In this document: positions 16,462 to 25,467 of the stretch, one piece after another
How the letters are laid out: each line of letters opens with the position of its first letter
Numbering within the stretch: the stretch's first letter is position 1
Assembly (NCBI RefSeq): GCF_947494555.1
Contig: NZ_CANLVF010000007.1
Coordinates: 62,001 to 126,000, forward strand
Length of the DNA stretch: 64,000 nucleotides
Source: an uncultured Roseibium sp.
Lineage (GTDB): Bacteria > Pseudomonadota > Alphaproteobacteria > Rhizobiales > Stappiaceae
Direction of reading: 5' to 3'
The notes under the pieces: generated by a model
Databases searched by the model: none
The model's input: only the letters and a program-made list of their open reading frames with translations
Told to the model about the DNA's origin: nothing
Program-made: the position numbers and the translations under genes

Positions 16462-17430
16462 TTAAAGATGCATTTGATAGGAAGCCGGTACGTAGCGGTA
16501 GCCGCTTCCGTCGACCGCGACATAGCCGACAGCCGGGAACGGCATGTGGTAACCGACAAACGGAACCTTGTCGGCCGCAAGCATGCCAAGGAGTGATTTG
16601 CGGGTTGCGGCAGCTGCCTCCTTGTCCATGTCGAATCGGACCTCCCAATCCGGTCGGGCGAGCGACCAGACGTAGTGATTCGCAGTGTCCGCCATCAGAA
16701 GAAGCTGCTGTCCGCCGCTTTCCAGCATGTAAACCGTGTGTCCGGGCGTGTGTCCGTGGGCGTCTACGGCAGTCACGCCGGATGCCACTGAGCCGCCATC
16801 GCCAAGGAAGGTCATTTTCTCGCCAAGCGGCTTCACATTCTTTGTCATCAGTTTGGTGACGCCATTCGCCTCAGGATCCATCGCAGCCCAGAAATCGTAC
16901 TCTTTCTGGCCCGTGACATAGCGAGCATTGGCGAATGCCGGAGCACCGCCTTCCATCAGTCCGCCGATATGGTCAGGGTGCATATGGGTAATAACGACGA
17001 TATCGACCTGTTCCGGCGTGTAGCCGGCGCTTTCAAGCGCGGCACGCATATTACCGCGCGCGGGACGTCCACCTTCCCCGACACCTGTGTCGAACAGGAT
17101 GAGTTCGCTGCCGGTGTTCACCAGCGTCGGCGTGAAATAGGCCCTGAACGAATCAGTGGGAATGAAGTTTTCGTCGGAATGCGCGACAAAGGCATCCGGT
17201 TCCACGTTCATTCCGAAGGTCTTTTGCGGCTCGCCAACAGTCACAGCACCGTCGAGCAGCGTGTTCACCTCAAAATCGCCAACCGCATATCGCGCGACTG
17301 GAGCAGTCATTGCCCCTTGTTTCTCGGCAGCGGCGTGCGCCAGGTTGACAGAGCCCAGGCTCGCTCCCGCCACAGCGCCACCTGCTCCAAGAAGAGCAGT
17401 TCTGCGCGTCAGTTCCACTTTCAGTCCCAT
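16462..17430 (-). CDS. Tat-exported metallo-beta-lactamase-fold hydrolase
   Basis: A 322-residue protein. The N-terminus has a twin-arginine signal (LTRRTALLGAGGAVAGAS), so it is folded with its metals before export to the periplasm. The hydrolase core shows VVITHMHPDHIGG, the binuclear zinc motif, followed by DAHGHTPGH and MADTANH. This pattern is closest to the N-acyl-homoserine lactonase/quorum-quenching and related branch, but the substrate is not determined. The ATG at 17430 has GGAG 9 nt upstream, unlike the GTG at 17439. It is monocistronic. Confidence 0.88.
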   Translation of the reverse strand: MGLKVELTRRTALLGAGGAVAGASLGSVNLAHAAAEKQGAMTAPVARYAVGDFEVNTLLDGAVTVGEPQKTFGMNVEPDAFVAHSDENFIPTDSFRAYFTPTLVNTGSELILFDTGVGEGGRPARGNMRAALESAGYTPEQVDIVVITHMHPDHIGGLMEGGAPAFANARYVTGQKEYDFWAAMDPEANGVTKLMTKNVKPLGEKMTFLGDGGSVASGVTAVDAHGHTPGHTVYMLESGGQQLLLMADTANHYVWSLARPDWEVRFDMDKEAAAATRKSLLGMLAADKVPFVGYHMPFPAVGYVAVDGSGYRYVPASYQMHL

Positions 17431-17734
17431 TTCGCTCACTCCGGCAGCTTCGTTGATGTCAAGGAAGGTTCAACAATTGGTCAGGCCCGTGAGGTCAAGG
17501 AAACCCTGGAACGCCCCGCGCCTGCCGTATCACCCTTGCTGACAACTTGGCGCATAGCGTTTGAAAGGAAACCCGCTTCTTCTTCAAAGACCTGTTATTT
17601 CGCCACTTCTTCAACTTAGGTCTCAAGGCAATTACTTGATTTTTATCAGATAGTTAAGTTAAGAAAATTTCATGCTTCTTGAATGACACACACATTCGGC
17701 CATACTTGGACGATGCTCAATCGCGACATTTGAA
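17431..17734. other. Divergent promoter region
   Basis: About 300 bp between the exported hydrolase and the LytTR regulator. It contains GTTAAGTTAA near 17654-17663 and an A/T-rich stretch suited to a promoter for the rightward gene. No supported ORF is seen. Confidence 0.45.
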
Positions 17735-18661
17735 ATGATCCGCAACCAAACAGCTCAGTTCTTTCTGCTTGCCCTGGCCGCCGCCTGGCTCCTCGCGTCT
17801 ACGCAAATTCAACGCCCTGAGGGCTGGCCGGTGGCGGGGCTCTATGCCTATTGGAGTGTCCGTATTCTTCTGGAGGCAGGACTGTTCGCGGCCTTCCTGG
17901 AATTGCTGGGCCGGTTGCAGGGACTTAAGGGACAGCTCAGCTTGGTGGCAAGCGTTGCCGCACTGGTCAGTCTTGTCCCCTTTGCGCTCGCCGTTACCGC
18001 TCTGGATCTCATACTCGGCTTGCCGGAGTTGGACGAACTCGTGTCTGGTGTACAAGGTCCGGCTGGATCCAGCAGTGCTGCCACCGGACAAACGCACATC
18101 GGGTCCTTTCTGCTTGAACTGGTCTATCTTTCCGACAACCATTTCGTTCTCTGTTTTCTATTGTCGATCCCGCTGTTTTTCCGTGCTGCGGCAACAAAGA
18201 ACGTTGAAGGCAGGCAAAGTGCACACCGTTTGAACCATCAGGTCGATGCGAGTGAAGATCATTCGAACGCGCTTGAAGGTCTGGCGCCACACGATTCAGA
18301 TACAGCCGGTGCGCCTGCCGATACGGGCTACCAAAGGCACCTTGATCCGCCTCTTCAAGAACCGGTTCTGCGTGTCGAGGCGCAGGAACACTATGTGCGC
18401 CTCATAAGCGGCACCGAGAATCGAATGGTTCTCTATCGTTTCAACGATATCGTGGCGGAACTTCCCTACGACAGAGGCATGCAGGTACATCGCAGTCACT
18501 GGGTTGCTTTTGAAATCATGGACAGGCTCGTCAGGGAAGAAGGCCGGCTTTGGCTCGATCTCACCAGTGGAGTGCGCGTTCCGGTGAGCCGGAAATATGC
18601 CGAGGATGTCCGGCAAAAAATCCAGTCTGGCGTTGGACAAATGAAAAAGGCGGCCACCTGA
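17735..18661 (+). CDS. Membrane-anchored LytTR-family transcriptional regulator
   Basis: A 308-residue protein. Four or so hydrophobic segments fill residues 5-150, then a linker and a C-terminal LytTR DNA-binding domain from about 210 (VLRVEAQEHYVRLISG, GMQVHRSHWVA, GVRVPVSRKY). Such proteins sense something in the membrane and bind DNA directly, without a receiver domain. No histidine kinase is adjacent. The last codons overlap the terminator stem at 18644, so transcript end and translation end coincide. Confidence 0.85.
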   Translation: MIRNQTAQFFLLALAAAWLLASTQIQRPEGWPVAGLYAYWSVRILLEAGLFAAFLELLGRLQGLKGQLSLVASVAALVSLVPFALAVTALDLILGLPELDELVSGVQGPAGSSSAATGQTHIGSFLLELVYLSDNHFVLCFLLSIPLFFRAAATKNVEGRQSAHRLNHQVDASEDHSNALEGLAPHDSDTAGAPADTGYQRHLDPPLQEPVLRVEAQEHYVRLISGTENRMVLYRFNDIVAELPYDRGMQVHRSHWVAFEIMDRLVREEGRLWLDLTSGVRVPVSRKYAEDVRQKIQSGVGQMKKAAT

Positions 18662-18672
18662 CCGCCTTTTTT
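18644..18672. terminator. Bidirectional terminator overlapping the LytTR stop
   Basis: A 10-bp stem AAAAAGGCGG / CCGCCTTTTT with an 8-nt loop. The 5' arm lies within the last codons of the LytTR gene; in reverse it ends cheR. Confidence 0.9.
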
Positions 18673-18697
18673 GAATTCATGCTGCGAAGCTGGTGGC

Positions 18698-19582
18698 TTA
18701 CCGGGCGAAACCGGAGCCTCCGCCAACGGCGAGCCTGGGCGCCGTCGTTGTGCCGGTTGCAGCCTGTACAGCCTGCTTCTTCTGGAACAGGCCGCGTTTT
18801 CCCGGCACCGGTTTGAAGGCATCTGTCAGTCCGACGACTGTTTCAGCAGCGCCAAGAACCAGGAAGCCATCATCCGGGAGTGTCTTGGAAAGCCGGCCAA
18901 GGATCTCTGACTTTGTTGCCTGATCAAAATAGATCAGAACGTTCCGGCAAAAGACGATGTCGAACTCACCAAGATGGGTAAAGCTTTCAAGCAGGTTGAG
19001 CTTCTTCCACTCGATCATGGCACGCATGCCCGAATTGATCTGCCACATGTCGCCCTTTTGATCGAAATACTTCAAGAGCAACTGGATCGGGAGACCGCGC
19101 TGGACCTCAAACTGGCTGTATATGCCCGTTTTTGCCTTTTCGAGCACTTCCTGCGACAGGTCGGTTCCAAGCACCCGCGTGCGCCATCCTGGCATCTTCG
19201 ACGCTTCTTCTTTCAGACAAATGCCGAGAGAATAAGGTTCCTGGCCCGTTGACGCAGCCGCGCACCAGATCTTCAGCTGCCGGCGGGAGGAACGCGATTC
19301 CAGCAATGCGGGCAGCATCGTGTCCTTGAAATGATCGAACGGCGTCTTGTCCCGAAAGAAAAACGACTCGTTCGTCGTCATCGCTTCGATGACTTCGGTT
19401 TCAAGAGCGCGGTCGGAGCCGCGCTGCAAGGTCTGGATGACCGCGCTCAGGGTCTCAAGCTTTGAGCTTCTCGCAATCGGCAGCAGGCGGCTTTCTACGA
19501 GATACTGCTTGTCGTTCGACAGGACCAGACCGGAACGCGTCTTGAGAAAGTTTTTGAGGAATTCGAACTCGCCTGGAGTCAT
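18698..19582 (-). CDS. cheR: Chemotaxis methyltransferase CheR
   Basis: A 294-residue S-adenosylmethionine-dependent enzyme that methylates glutamates on chemoreceptors. The N-terminal helical CheR_N domain precedes the SAM-binding fold with IWCAAASTGQEPYSLGICL and the FDIVFCRNVLIYFD motif. The chosen ATG overlaps the cheB stop as ATGA, which is stronger than the upstream start at 19651 inside cheB. It is the last gene of the chpT-che run and is followed by a bidirectional terminator. Confidence 0.95.
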   Translation of the reverse strand: MTPGEFEFLKNFLKTRSGLVLSNDKQYLVESRLLPIARSSKLETLSAVIQTLQRGSDRALETEVIEAMTTNESFFFRDKTPFDHFKDTMLPALLESRSSRRQLKIWCAAASTGQEPYSLGICLKEEASKMPGWRTRVLGTDLSQEVLEKAKTGIYSQFEVQRGLPIQLLLKYFDQKGDMWQINSGMRAMIEWKKLNLLESFTHLGEFDIVFCRNVLIYFDQATKSEILGRLSKTLPDDGFLVLGAAETVVGLTDAFKPVPGKRGLFQKKQAVQAATGTTTAPRLAVGGGSGFAR

Positions 19583-20796
19583 CGTGTGTTCCCCTTCAAA
19601 ACGCGCGAGATTTTCGGACCGATCTGGTTCAACGGCAAGATTTCGCTGCAAACACCGGTCGCTGCGGCCGCACCAGGCATCCCCCAGACAACGCTGGTGG
19701 CCTCGTCTTGCGTGATAATGCTACCGCCACCAGAGGCGATCGTTTTGATCCCTTCCGCGCCATCATGTCCCATCCCCGTAAGGATGACCGCAAGGCTTGC
19801 TGAACCGTACGCTTTGGCGACGCTGTCGAAAAGCGGATCGACCGCAGGTTTGCAGAAGTTGACCGGAGCATCGTCCGTCAAGCGGATTTTCACTGCCCCT
19901 GCATCCTTCTCGAGGATCATATGCTTGCCGCCGGGGGCAACATAGATATTGCCGGGCTTCAGTATCTCGCCGTCCTCACCTTCTTTCGATGGGCGCAGGG
20001 CCGCTTTGCCGAGATGCTCGGCAAGGATTGACGTGAAAGTCGGCGGCATGTGCTGCGTGATGACGACAGGTACGTCGTTAATCGCCGTTCCGGCTTCCTT
20101 CATCACCTCCTGAAGAGCCTGGGGCCCGCCGGTGGAAGAACCGATCGCCAGAATACGCGGCCTGGCCGACGAATAAGGGCGTGTCTGGAACTTTGGCGCA
20201 GCGGCAGCAGCAGGTTGCGCAGCTCCTCTAAAGCTTGCGCGCGTATCGGCCGCAGGACGCGCAGAGACAGGTCTGACCGGCTGCGCGGTCTTCCCGGCAC
20301 GCGTTTCCGCCCGCATGGTCCTGGCCGGGCCACGCATCCGGATGGCTCGTGCGCCAAGGGCCTTCACCTTCTCGATCAGCTCACGTCGAAAATCGACCGA
20401 CGTGGTCACCTCCGAACTCGATTCCGGCTTGGGAACATAGTCGGCAGCGCCTAGAGAAAGCGCTTTCAAGCTTATTTCCGCGTTGCGTCTGGTAAGGGTC
20501 GAAGCCATGATGACCACAAGGTCGCGCTTCTTGGCGAGCATCAGCGGCAATGCCGTCATGCCATCCATTTCTGGCATCTCGATATCGAGAACGACGACGT
20601 CCGGATTGCTTTTTTCTATGTCCTCGACAGCGAGTTTGCCATTCCGCTGCGAGCTGACGACCTTCAGGCTCTTATCTTCCCCGAGCCAGCGGGTAAGAAG
20701 GCCTCGTATCACGACGGCATCGTCAACGACCATGACTTTGATCGGGTCGCTGCCGGGATTGGTGCCCGCAGCAACACTTCGTTGTGCTAGTGCCAT
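19579..20796 (-). CDS. cheB: Chemotaxis methylesterase/glutamine deamidase CheB
   Basis: A 405-residue protein with an N-terminal receiver domain (VDD at about 24-26; phospho-acceptor in VVLDIEMPEMDG) and a C-terminal methylesterase domain. The catalytic triad is visible: Ser in GSSTGGPQAL, His in TQHMPPTF and Asp in GMGHDGAEG. It removes methyl groups from chemoreceptors when activated by CheA. A long Ala/Pro/Arg-rich linker of about 60 residues joins the domains, longer than in enteric CheB. It is coupled to cheR by a 4-bp overlap. Confidence 0.96.
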   Translation of the reverse strand: MALAQRSVAAGTNPGSDPIKVMVVDDAVVIRGLLTRWLGEDKSLKVVSSQRNGKLAVEDIEKSNPDVVVLDIEMPEMDGMTALPLMLAKKRDLVVIMASTLTRRNAEISLKALSLGAADYVPKPESSSEVTTSVDFRRELIEKVKALGARAIRMRGPARTMRAETRAGKTAQPVRPVSARPAADTRASFRGAAQPAAAAAPKFQTRPYSSARPRILAIGSSTGGPQALQEVMKEAGTAINDVPVVITQHMPPTFTSILAEHLGKAALRPSKEGEDGEILKPGNIYVAPGGKHMILEKDAGAVKIRLTDDAPVNFCKPAVDPLFDSVAKAYGSASLAVILTGMGHDGAEGIKTIASGGGSIITQDEATSVVWGMPGAAAATGVCSEILPLNQIGPKISRVLKGNTR

Positions 20797-20817
20797 TAAA
20801 GACTGTCCAACTCGAAA

Positions 20818-21183
20818 CTAGATAAGACCGACTTCCTGAAACTTGGCTTCGACGATTTCCCTGTCGAACGGTTTCATGATGTATTCGTTTGCGCCGGCGC
20901 GGATGGCCCGCGCTATATGAGCGACGTCATTTTCCGTCGTGCAGAACACCACGATCGGATTTTCTCCGCCTTCTTCTGCCCTGAGGCTGGTCAGAAATTC
21001 CAGACCATCCATGACCGGCATGTTCCAATCGAGAAGAATGGCGTCCGGCATCGTCTTCCGGCAGGCATCCAGTGCCTGCTGCCCGTCCTCGGCTTCCGTG
21101 ATTTCGAAGCTCATGTCCTCGAGGATCCGGCGTGCCACCTTACGAATGACGCTCGAGTCATCGACTACAAGGCACTGTTTCAT
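20818..21183 (-). CDS. cheY: Chemotaxis response regulator CheY
   Basis: A 121-residue single receiver domain: LVVDDSSVIRKVARRILE, phospho-acceptor D in LLDWNMPVMDG, conserved Thr in VVFCTTEND and Lys in IMKPFDRE. Phosphorylated by CheA, it binds the flagellar switch or serves as a phosphate sink. The ATG at 21183 is preferred over the adjacent GTG. It lies 21 bp upstream of cheB and downstream of cheW. Confidence 0.94.
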   Translation of the reverse strand: MKQCLVVDDSSVIRKVARRILEDMSFEITEAEDGQQALDACRKTMPDAILLDWNMPVMDGLEFLTSLRAEEGGENPIVVFCTTENDVAHIARAIRAGANEYIMKPFDREIVEAKFQEVGLI

Positions 21184-21216
21184 CACCTGTTACTCCACTC
21201 GTTGGCCATATGGCCG

Positions 21217-21714
21217 TTACGCTGCTGCCATCGGTTCGGTGAACAAAGATCCGAGGAGCCGGTCGACATCCAGAATGACCATCAACTGGCCGTCAAGGCG
21301 GTGAACACCGCCGGAGATTTCAGCCCAGCGGCGATCCAGGTTCGACGGGTTCGTTTCTGCGGAAGCAGCAGTCAACGTCAGCACTTCACCGACGGTGTCG
21401 ATGACAAGCCCGTAGCTTTCCTGCTTGTACTCGATCCCGACAGCCATCATCTGCTCGTCTTCGAGCGGCGGAAGATGCAGCCGCCGGCGCATGTTGATCG
21501 CCGTTACGATGCGTCCGCGCAGGTTCAACACGCCCTGAACTTCCGGAGCAGACATGGGCACCCGAGTGACGCTTTCGGGAACGAAAACATCATGGACTTG
21601 CGAGATGGGCAGCCCGAAAAGCTGTCCTCCGATAACGACGGTCACATACTGGATCATGTCGCTGGCGGAATTCGCGTCGGCCTCCGCATTGAGATTGTGT
21701 TCCAACACACTCAT
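21217..21714 (-). CDS. cheW: Chemotaxis coupling protein CheW
   Basis: A 165-residue SH3-like CheW domain that links chemoreceptors to CheA: YVTVVIGGQLFGLPISQVHD, VPEVQGVLNLRGRIV-type motif (APEVQGVLNLRGRIVTAIN) and GLVIDTVGEVL. It overlaps the cheA stop by 4 bp (ATGA). Confidence 0.95.
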   Translation of the reverse strand: MSVLEHNLNAEADANSASDMIQYVTVVIGGQLFGLPISQVHDVFVPESVTRVPMSAPEVQGVLNLRGRIVTAINMRRRLHLPPLEDEQMMAVGIEYKQESYGLVIDTVGEVLTLTAASAETNPSNLDRRWAEISGGVHRLDGQLMVILDVDRLLGSLFTEPMAAA

Positions 21715-24509
21715 GCTGCTGCTCCCAGTTCATTGGAGAAGACATCTTTCAGGGCTGCGATCAGGCCTGGGCGGTCAAACTTGGCGACATAGTCGTCGAA
21801 GCCGGCTTGACGCCCGCGCTCGATCGAAGCCGGGGTCACCAGCGACGACAGGGCGAGTATCGGCGTATTGCGGAAGCGCGGATCGCGCCGCAATGATTCG
21901 CAGAACTCGAACCCGTTGATTTCCGGCATTTCGATATCACTGACGACAGCGTGGAACTTGTCGCCGTTTTCCAGCAGTTCGAACGCCTGTTGAGGTCCGG
22001 TGCAGGTTGTGACGTCATAGCCTGCGGCCTTGAGGACCGGCGTCAGCATGTTCCGGAAGAAGGCACTGTCGTCGACAAAGAGCACTTTCTTCGTCAAGGC
22101 TTCGATATCCATCTCCTTGCGCATGAACCAGTCTTCAAAGGCTTGCGGGAGATAGTATCCGAGATCGATGATTTCGGTGGCTTTGTCCTTGACGACCGCC
22201 GATCCGAGAACGCCGGGACGCTCCGATCCGACCTCGATATTCATGCGGTCCTCGACGATATCGACGATTTCGTCGACCACGAGACCCATCGACCGTCCGG
22301 CATCGGAGAATACCAGCATTGGCTGGGTTCCTTCCGACTTGTGGCAATCGCCGTCGTTGACGTAGACCAACGGCATAAGTGCACCGCGATACTGGACGAG
22401 ATCCCTGCCGTTCGAACGTTCGATCTTGGAGACTTCGAATTCTTCCAGGCGGGTGACCAGCGAAAGCGGCACTGCCTTCGGTTCCGGTGCACCGGCGCGG
22501 AAAAGCAGGAGGGAAATCGAATCTTGTCCGGACATTGCCTTGCGCTGCACATCCTCCCGCTCGTCTTCCTCGGACTCTGCAACCGAGCTGGATGCATGGC
22601 TTGCCATTGCACCCGCGATTCCGTTCGGATCGATGATCATGATGACCGAGCCGTCGCCCAGGATGGTGTTGCCGGAGAACATGTTGAGGTTGCGCAACAT
22701 GGTCGACATCGGCTTGACCACAATTTCTTCCGTATGGAAGACGCCGTCGACCACGACACCGAATGTCTGGCTACCCACCTGCATGACGACAATAAATCCA
22801 TTGTCGGCATCGATTGCCTGGTCGGCATCTTCGCCTTCATAGATCCCGAGCAACTGGGACAAATGCACCAGCGGCAACAGTTTGTTGCGCAATCTGAGGA
22901 CAGGCGTGTCCTTGATCCGCTCGATGCGGTGTTCGGAGTTCTTCTGGACGCGGACAAGTTCCACAACTGACAACTGCGGAATGGCAAACCGGTCACCGCC
23001 CGCTTCAACGATCAGGGTCGATACGATGGCAAGCGTCAACGGTATCTTGATGATGAAGCTGGAGCCTTTGCCGGTCGTAGAGCGCAAGTCGACGGTACCG
23101 CCGATCAATTCGATGTTGTTGCGCACAACGTCCATGCCGACGCCGCGTCCGGAAACGCTGGTGACTTCGGCAGCAGTAGAGAACCCGGCGGCGAAAATGA
23201 ACTTGTGGATCTGGGAATCCGTCATCTTCTCGAATTCGGCTTCCGTCGCAAGACCGCGCTCGAGAACCTTGGCCTTCACCTTCTCGACATCGATGCCCTT
23301 ACCGTCGTCGCGGACTTCGATGATGATATGGCCACCCTCATGGTAAGCAGCGAGGGTGATAATGCCTTTTTCAGGTTTACCGGCAGCGCGCCGCTCTTCA
23401 GGCCGTTCGAGGCCATGGTCGGCGGAGTTGCGAACCATGTGCGTCAGCGGATCCTTGATCATCTCAAGGACCTGACGGTCTAGTTCGGTATCGGCGCCGA
23501 TCATTTCCAGATCAATCGGCTTCTCGAGTTCCTGGCTAAGGTCACGAACAATACGCGGCAGCTTCTGCCAGGCGTTGCCGATCGGCTGCATCCGGGTCGC
23601 CATGACACCTTCCTGCAGCTCTGCAGTCACGTTGGACAGGCGTTGCAGCGGAACCTTGAATTCGCTGTCTTCGTGGCGCCGGACGATCTCCAGGAGCTGG
23701 TTGCGCGTCAGCACAAGCTCGGACACCATGGTCATAAGATGCTCGAGCGTGTCGACTGCAACGCGGATGCTCTGGTTGGAGACCCCGCCGCCCGCGGCCT
23801 TCTTCTCACCGCCATCGCCGCCTGCTTTCTTTGCAGCTGCAGCTTTTTTCGGCTCGGGCTTGGCTTCGGCTTTGGCTGCTGCCGGTGCCGAAACGGGTTC
23901 TTCCGCTTCCTCGGCAGCCTCTTCGACTTCCGCAACGGCTTCGTCTGCGATCTCCACCTCGATCTCGGTTTCCTGGAACGCTCGCTCCAGTTCATCGAGG
24001 GAGACTTCGCCGGGTCTCAACGGACGCTCCAGCGTCTGACCATCGTCTTCTTCTGCTTCGGCTTCCGCTGCCTCGGGCTCTTCCTGCGGCGCTTCAGCCT
24101 CTTCGGCACCACCGCCGGCCATCGCAACATCGGCTTTGGCGGACATTTCTTCAAGATTGCCGATCAACTCGCTGTCGTCGCCCTCAGGTTCCTCACCTTC
24201 GGCAGCCTCGAGTTCGCCAAGGATGTCCTTGATCTGATCGATGGAAATAAGGATGAGCGAAACCGCTTCCTGCGTGACGGGTGCTCCGTCCCGGAACTTG
24301 CCCATAAGGGTTTCGGCCGCATGCGCAATGCCTTCAAGCCGGGGAAGGCCCAAAAAGCCGCAAGTCCCTTTAATCGTATGCACCAAACGGAAGATATTAT
24401 CCAAAATGGTGGCGTTGTTGGGTTCCTGCTCGAACTTTACAAGTTCAACGTCAACAACATCGAGACTCTCATTCGTCTCGGTAATGAATTCCCTGAGGAG
24501 GTCGTCCAT
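21711..24509 (-). CDS. cheA: Hybrid chemotaxis kinase CheA with extra CheW-like and receiver domains
   Basis: A 932-residue kinase, longer than enteric CheA (about 650). Order: an HPt domain with phospho-acceptor H44 (RLVHTIKGTCGFLG); a second region very rich in Glu/Ala (about 115-235); the dimerisation helix pair; an HATPase domain (DPLTHMVRNSADHGLE, GVGMDVVRNN); a CheW-like P5 domain; a further CheW-like segment (about 670-780); and a C-terminal receiver domain (KVLFVDDSAFFRN, phospho-acceptor in AVVSDIEMPEING). It autophosphorylates in response to chemoreceptors and passes phosphate to CheY and CheB; the fused receiver may act as an internal sink. Confidence 0.95.
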   Translation of the reverse strand: MDDLLREFITETNESLDVVDVELVKFEQEPNNATILDNIFRLVHTIKGTCGFLGLPRLEGIAHAAETLMGKFRDGAPVTQEAVSLILISIDQIKDILGELEAAEGEEPEGDDSELIGNLEEMSAKADVAMAGGGAEEAEAPQEEPEAAEAEAEEDDGQTLERPLRPGEVSLDELERAFQETEIEVEIADEAVAEVEEAAEEAEEPVSAPAAAKAEAKPEPKKAAAAKKAGGDGGEKKAAGGGVSNQSIRVAVDTLEHLMTMVSELVLTRNQLLEIVRRHEDSEFKVPLQRLSNVTAELQEGVMATRMQPIGNAWQKLPRIVRDLSQELEKPIDLEMIGADTELDRQVLEMIKDPLTHMVRNSADHGLERPEERRAAGKPEKGIITLAAYHEGGHIIIEVRDDGKGIDVEKVKAKVLERGLATEAEFEKMTDSQIHKFIFAAGFSTAAEVTSVSGRGVGMDVVRNNIELIGGTVDLRSTTGKGSSFIIKIPLTLAIVSTLIVEAGGDRFAIPQLSVVELVRVQKNSEHRIERIKDTPVLRLRNKLLPLVHLSQLLGIYEGEDADQAIDADNGFIVVMQVGSQTFGVVVDGVFHTEEIVVKPMSTMLRNLNMFSGNTILGDGSVIMIIDPNGIAGAMASHASSSVAESEEDEREDVQRKAMSGQDSISLLLFRAGAPEPKAVPLSLVTRLEEFEVSKIERSNGRDLVQYRGALMPLVYVNDGDCHKSEGTQPMLVFSDAGRSMGLVVDEIVDIVEDRMNIEVGSERPGVLGSAVVKDKATEIIDLGYYLPQAFEDWFMRKEMDIEALTKKVLFVDDSAFFRNMLTPVLKAAGYDVTTCTGPQQAFELLENGDKFHAVVSDIEMPEINGFEFCESLRRDPRFRNTPILALSSLVTPASIERGRQAGFDDYVAKFDRPGLIAALKDVFSNELGAAA

Positions 24510-24641
24510 GGCCTGCTCTCACCCGACTTGTTACTGGTTCCGCATCCTGAAACGGATGTCTGGACCGAAAGTCCATGAGAGTAGGTTGACCTCAAAGAGT
24601 TAAGATACGCTGAAACGGAGAGAGACTTTTATTTTGCCGGA

Positions 24642-25286
24642 TTAGACCTTGGGAAGGGCCGTAATTTTTACCAATTCATCTTGTTTATCTATTGTTAATA
24701 CCATGTTGGATTCACGCGCCAAAAGCAACGTGTAGATCGGCTGAACCGAGTGCGCATCAACCCTTTCAGGCTCTTCACCGTCCAGAGTTTCCTTCATTCC
24801 CAAGGGGATGCGCGGATTGAGACCGCTTGCAGCGAGTGTAAAGGACGGAGACTGCGGATCTCCTTCCATCTCGACCTTGATTTCGCCGCCGCGCGGGACG
24901 CACTGATTGGCAATGAGAATAAGATTAAGAAGAAGCTTTACATAGTTTTTCGGCATCAGATGCCGGGAAACTTGCCAAATTAAATCGGATTTTTCGTTTT
25001 CCATAAATCCGGCGGCAACAATTTGCGCATCGCCGAGATCTATCTCTGCGCCCGCGGATCCGGCAGCTCCGAAAGCCAGACGTGCGAATTGAAGCTTGGC
25101 TGATGCCTGCCGTGCGCTCTTGCGGATGAGATCCATGGCGAAGTCGCGCATGTCCTCCGAACCTTCTTCGTCGAGGACTTCAAGGCCGTTCGTGATTGCG
25201 CCCACCGGACTGATGATGTCATGGCAGACACGGCTGGCAACCAAGGCGGCGAGGTCCATGGAGGAAAGCTCTTTAAGTGCAGACAT
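24642..25286 (-). CDS. chpT: Histidine phosphotransferase ChpT
   Basis: A 214-residue protein with the ChpT/DUF2328 pattern: LAALVASRVCHDIISPVGAI, where H22 is the phosphorylated residue, followed by ITNGLEVLDEEG and a degenerate kinase-like C-terminal domain that no longer binds ATP. It carries phosphate from the hybrid kinase CckA to CtrA and CpdR, so it is central to cell-cycle control. CtrA is encoded 9 kb away. It sits directly upstream of cheA on the same strand with a 132-bp gap, hinting at shared transcription. The start could also be the ATG nine codons later. Confidence 0.93.
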   Translation of the reverse strand: MSALKELSSMDLAALVASRVCHDIISPVGAITNGLEVLDEEGSEDMRDFAMDLIRKSARQASAKLQFARLAFGAAGSAGAEIDLGDAQIVAAGFMENEKSDLIWQVSRHLMPKNYVKLLLNLILIANQCVPRGGEIKVEMEGDPQSPSFTLAASGLNPRIPLGMKETLDGEEPERVDAHSVQPIYTLLLARESNMVLTIDKQDELVKITALPKV

Positions 25287-25467
25287 GGCGGTGCAGGCTC
25301 TTCTATGGGTCTAAGCAAGGATCTGATTCGCAGAAATTTGTAAAACCGTTACACATCCTCCAAGGCGCTGCCAAGATCGGGCCGGGGCGCAATCCAAATC
25401 ATCCAGATGAAAGTTGCTATTTTTTGGAATAATTGGCGGGATTGGGCGCGTTTCGGACAAACGGACC

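Noticed and set aside
23643..24578. Plus-strand open frame opposite cheA
   Set aside because: A shadow of the Glu/Ala-rich cheA linker; Phe/Gly/Leu-rich composition is the antisense of those codons.
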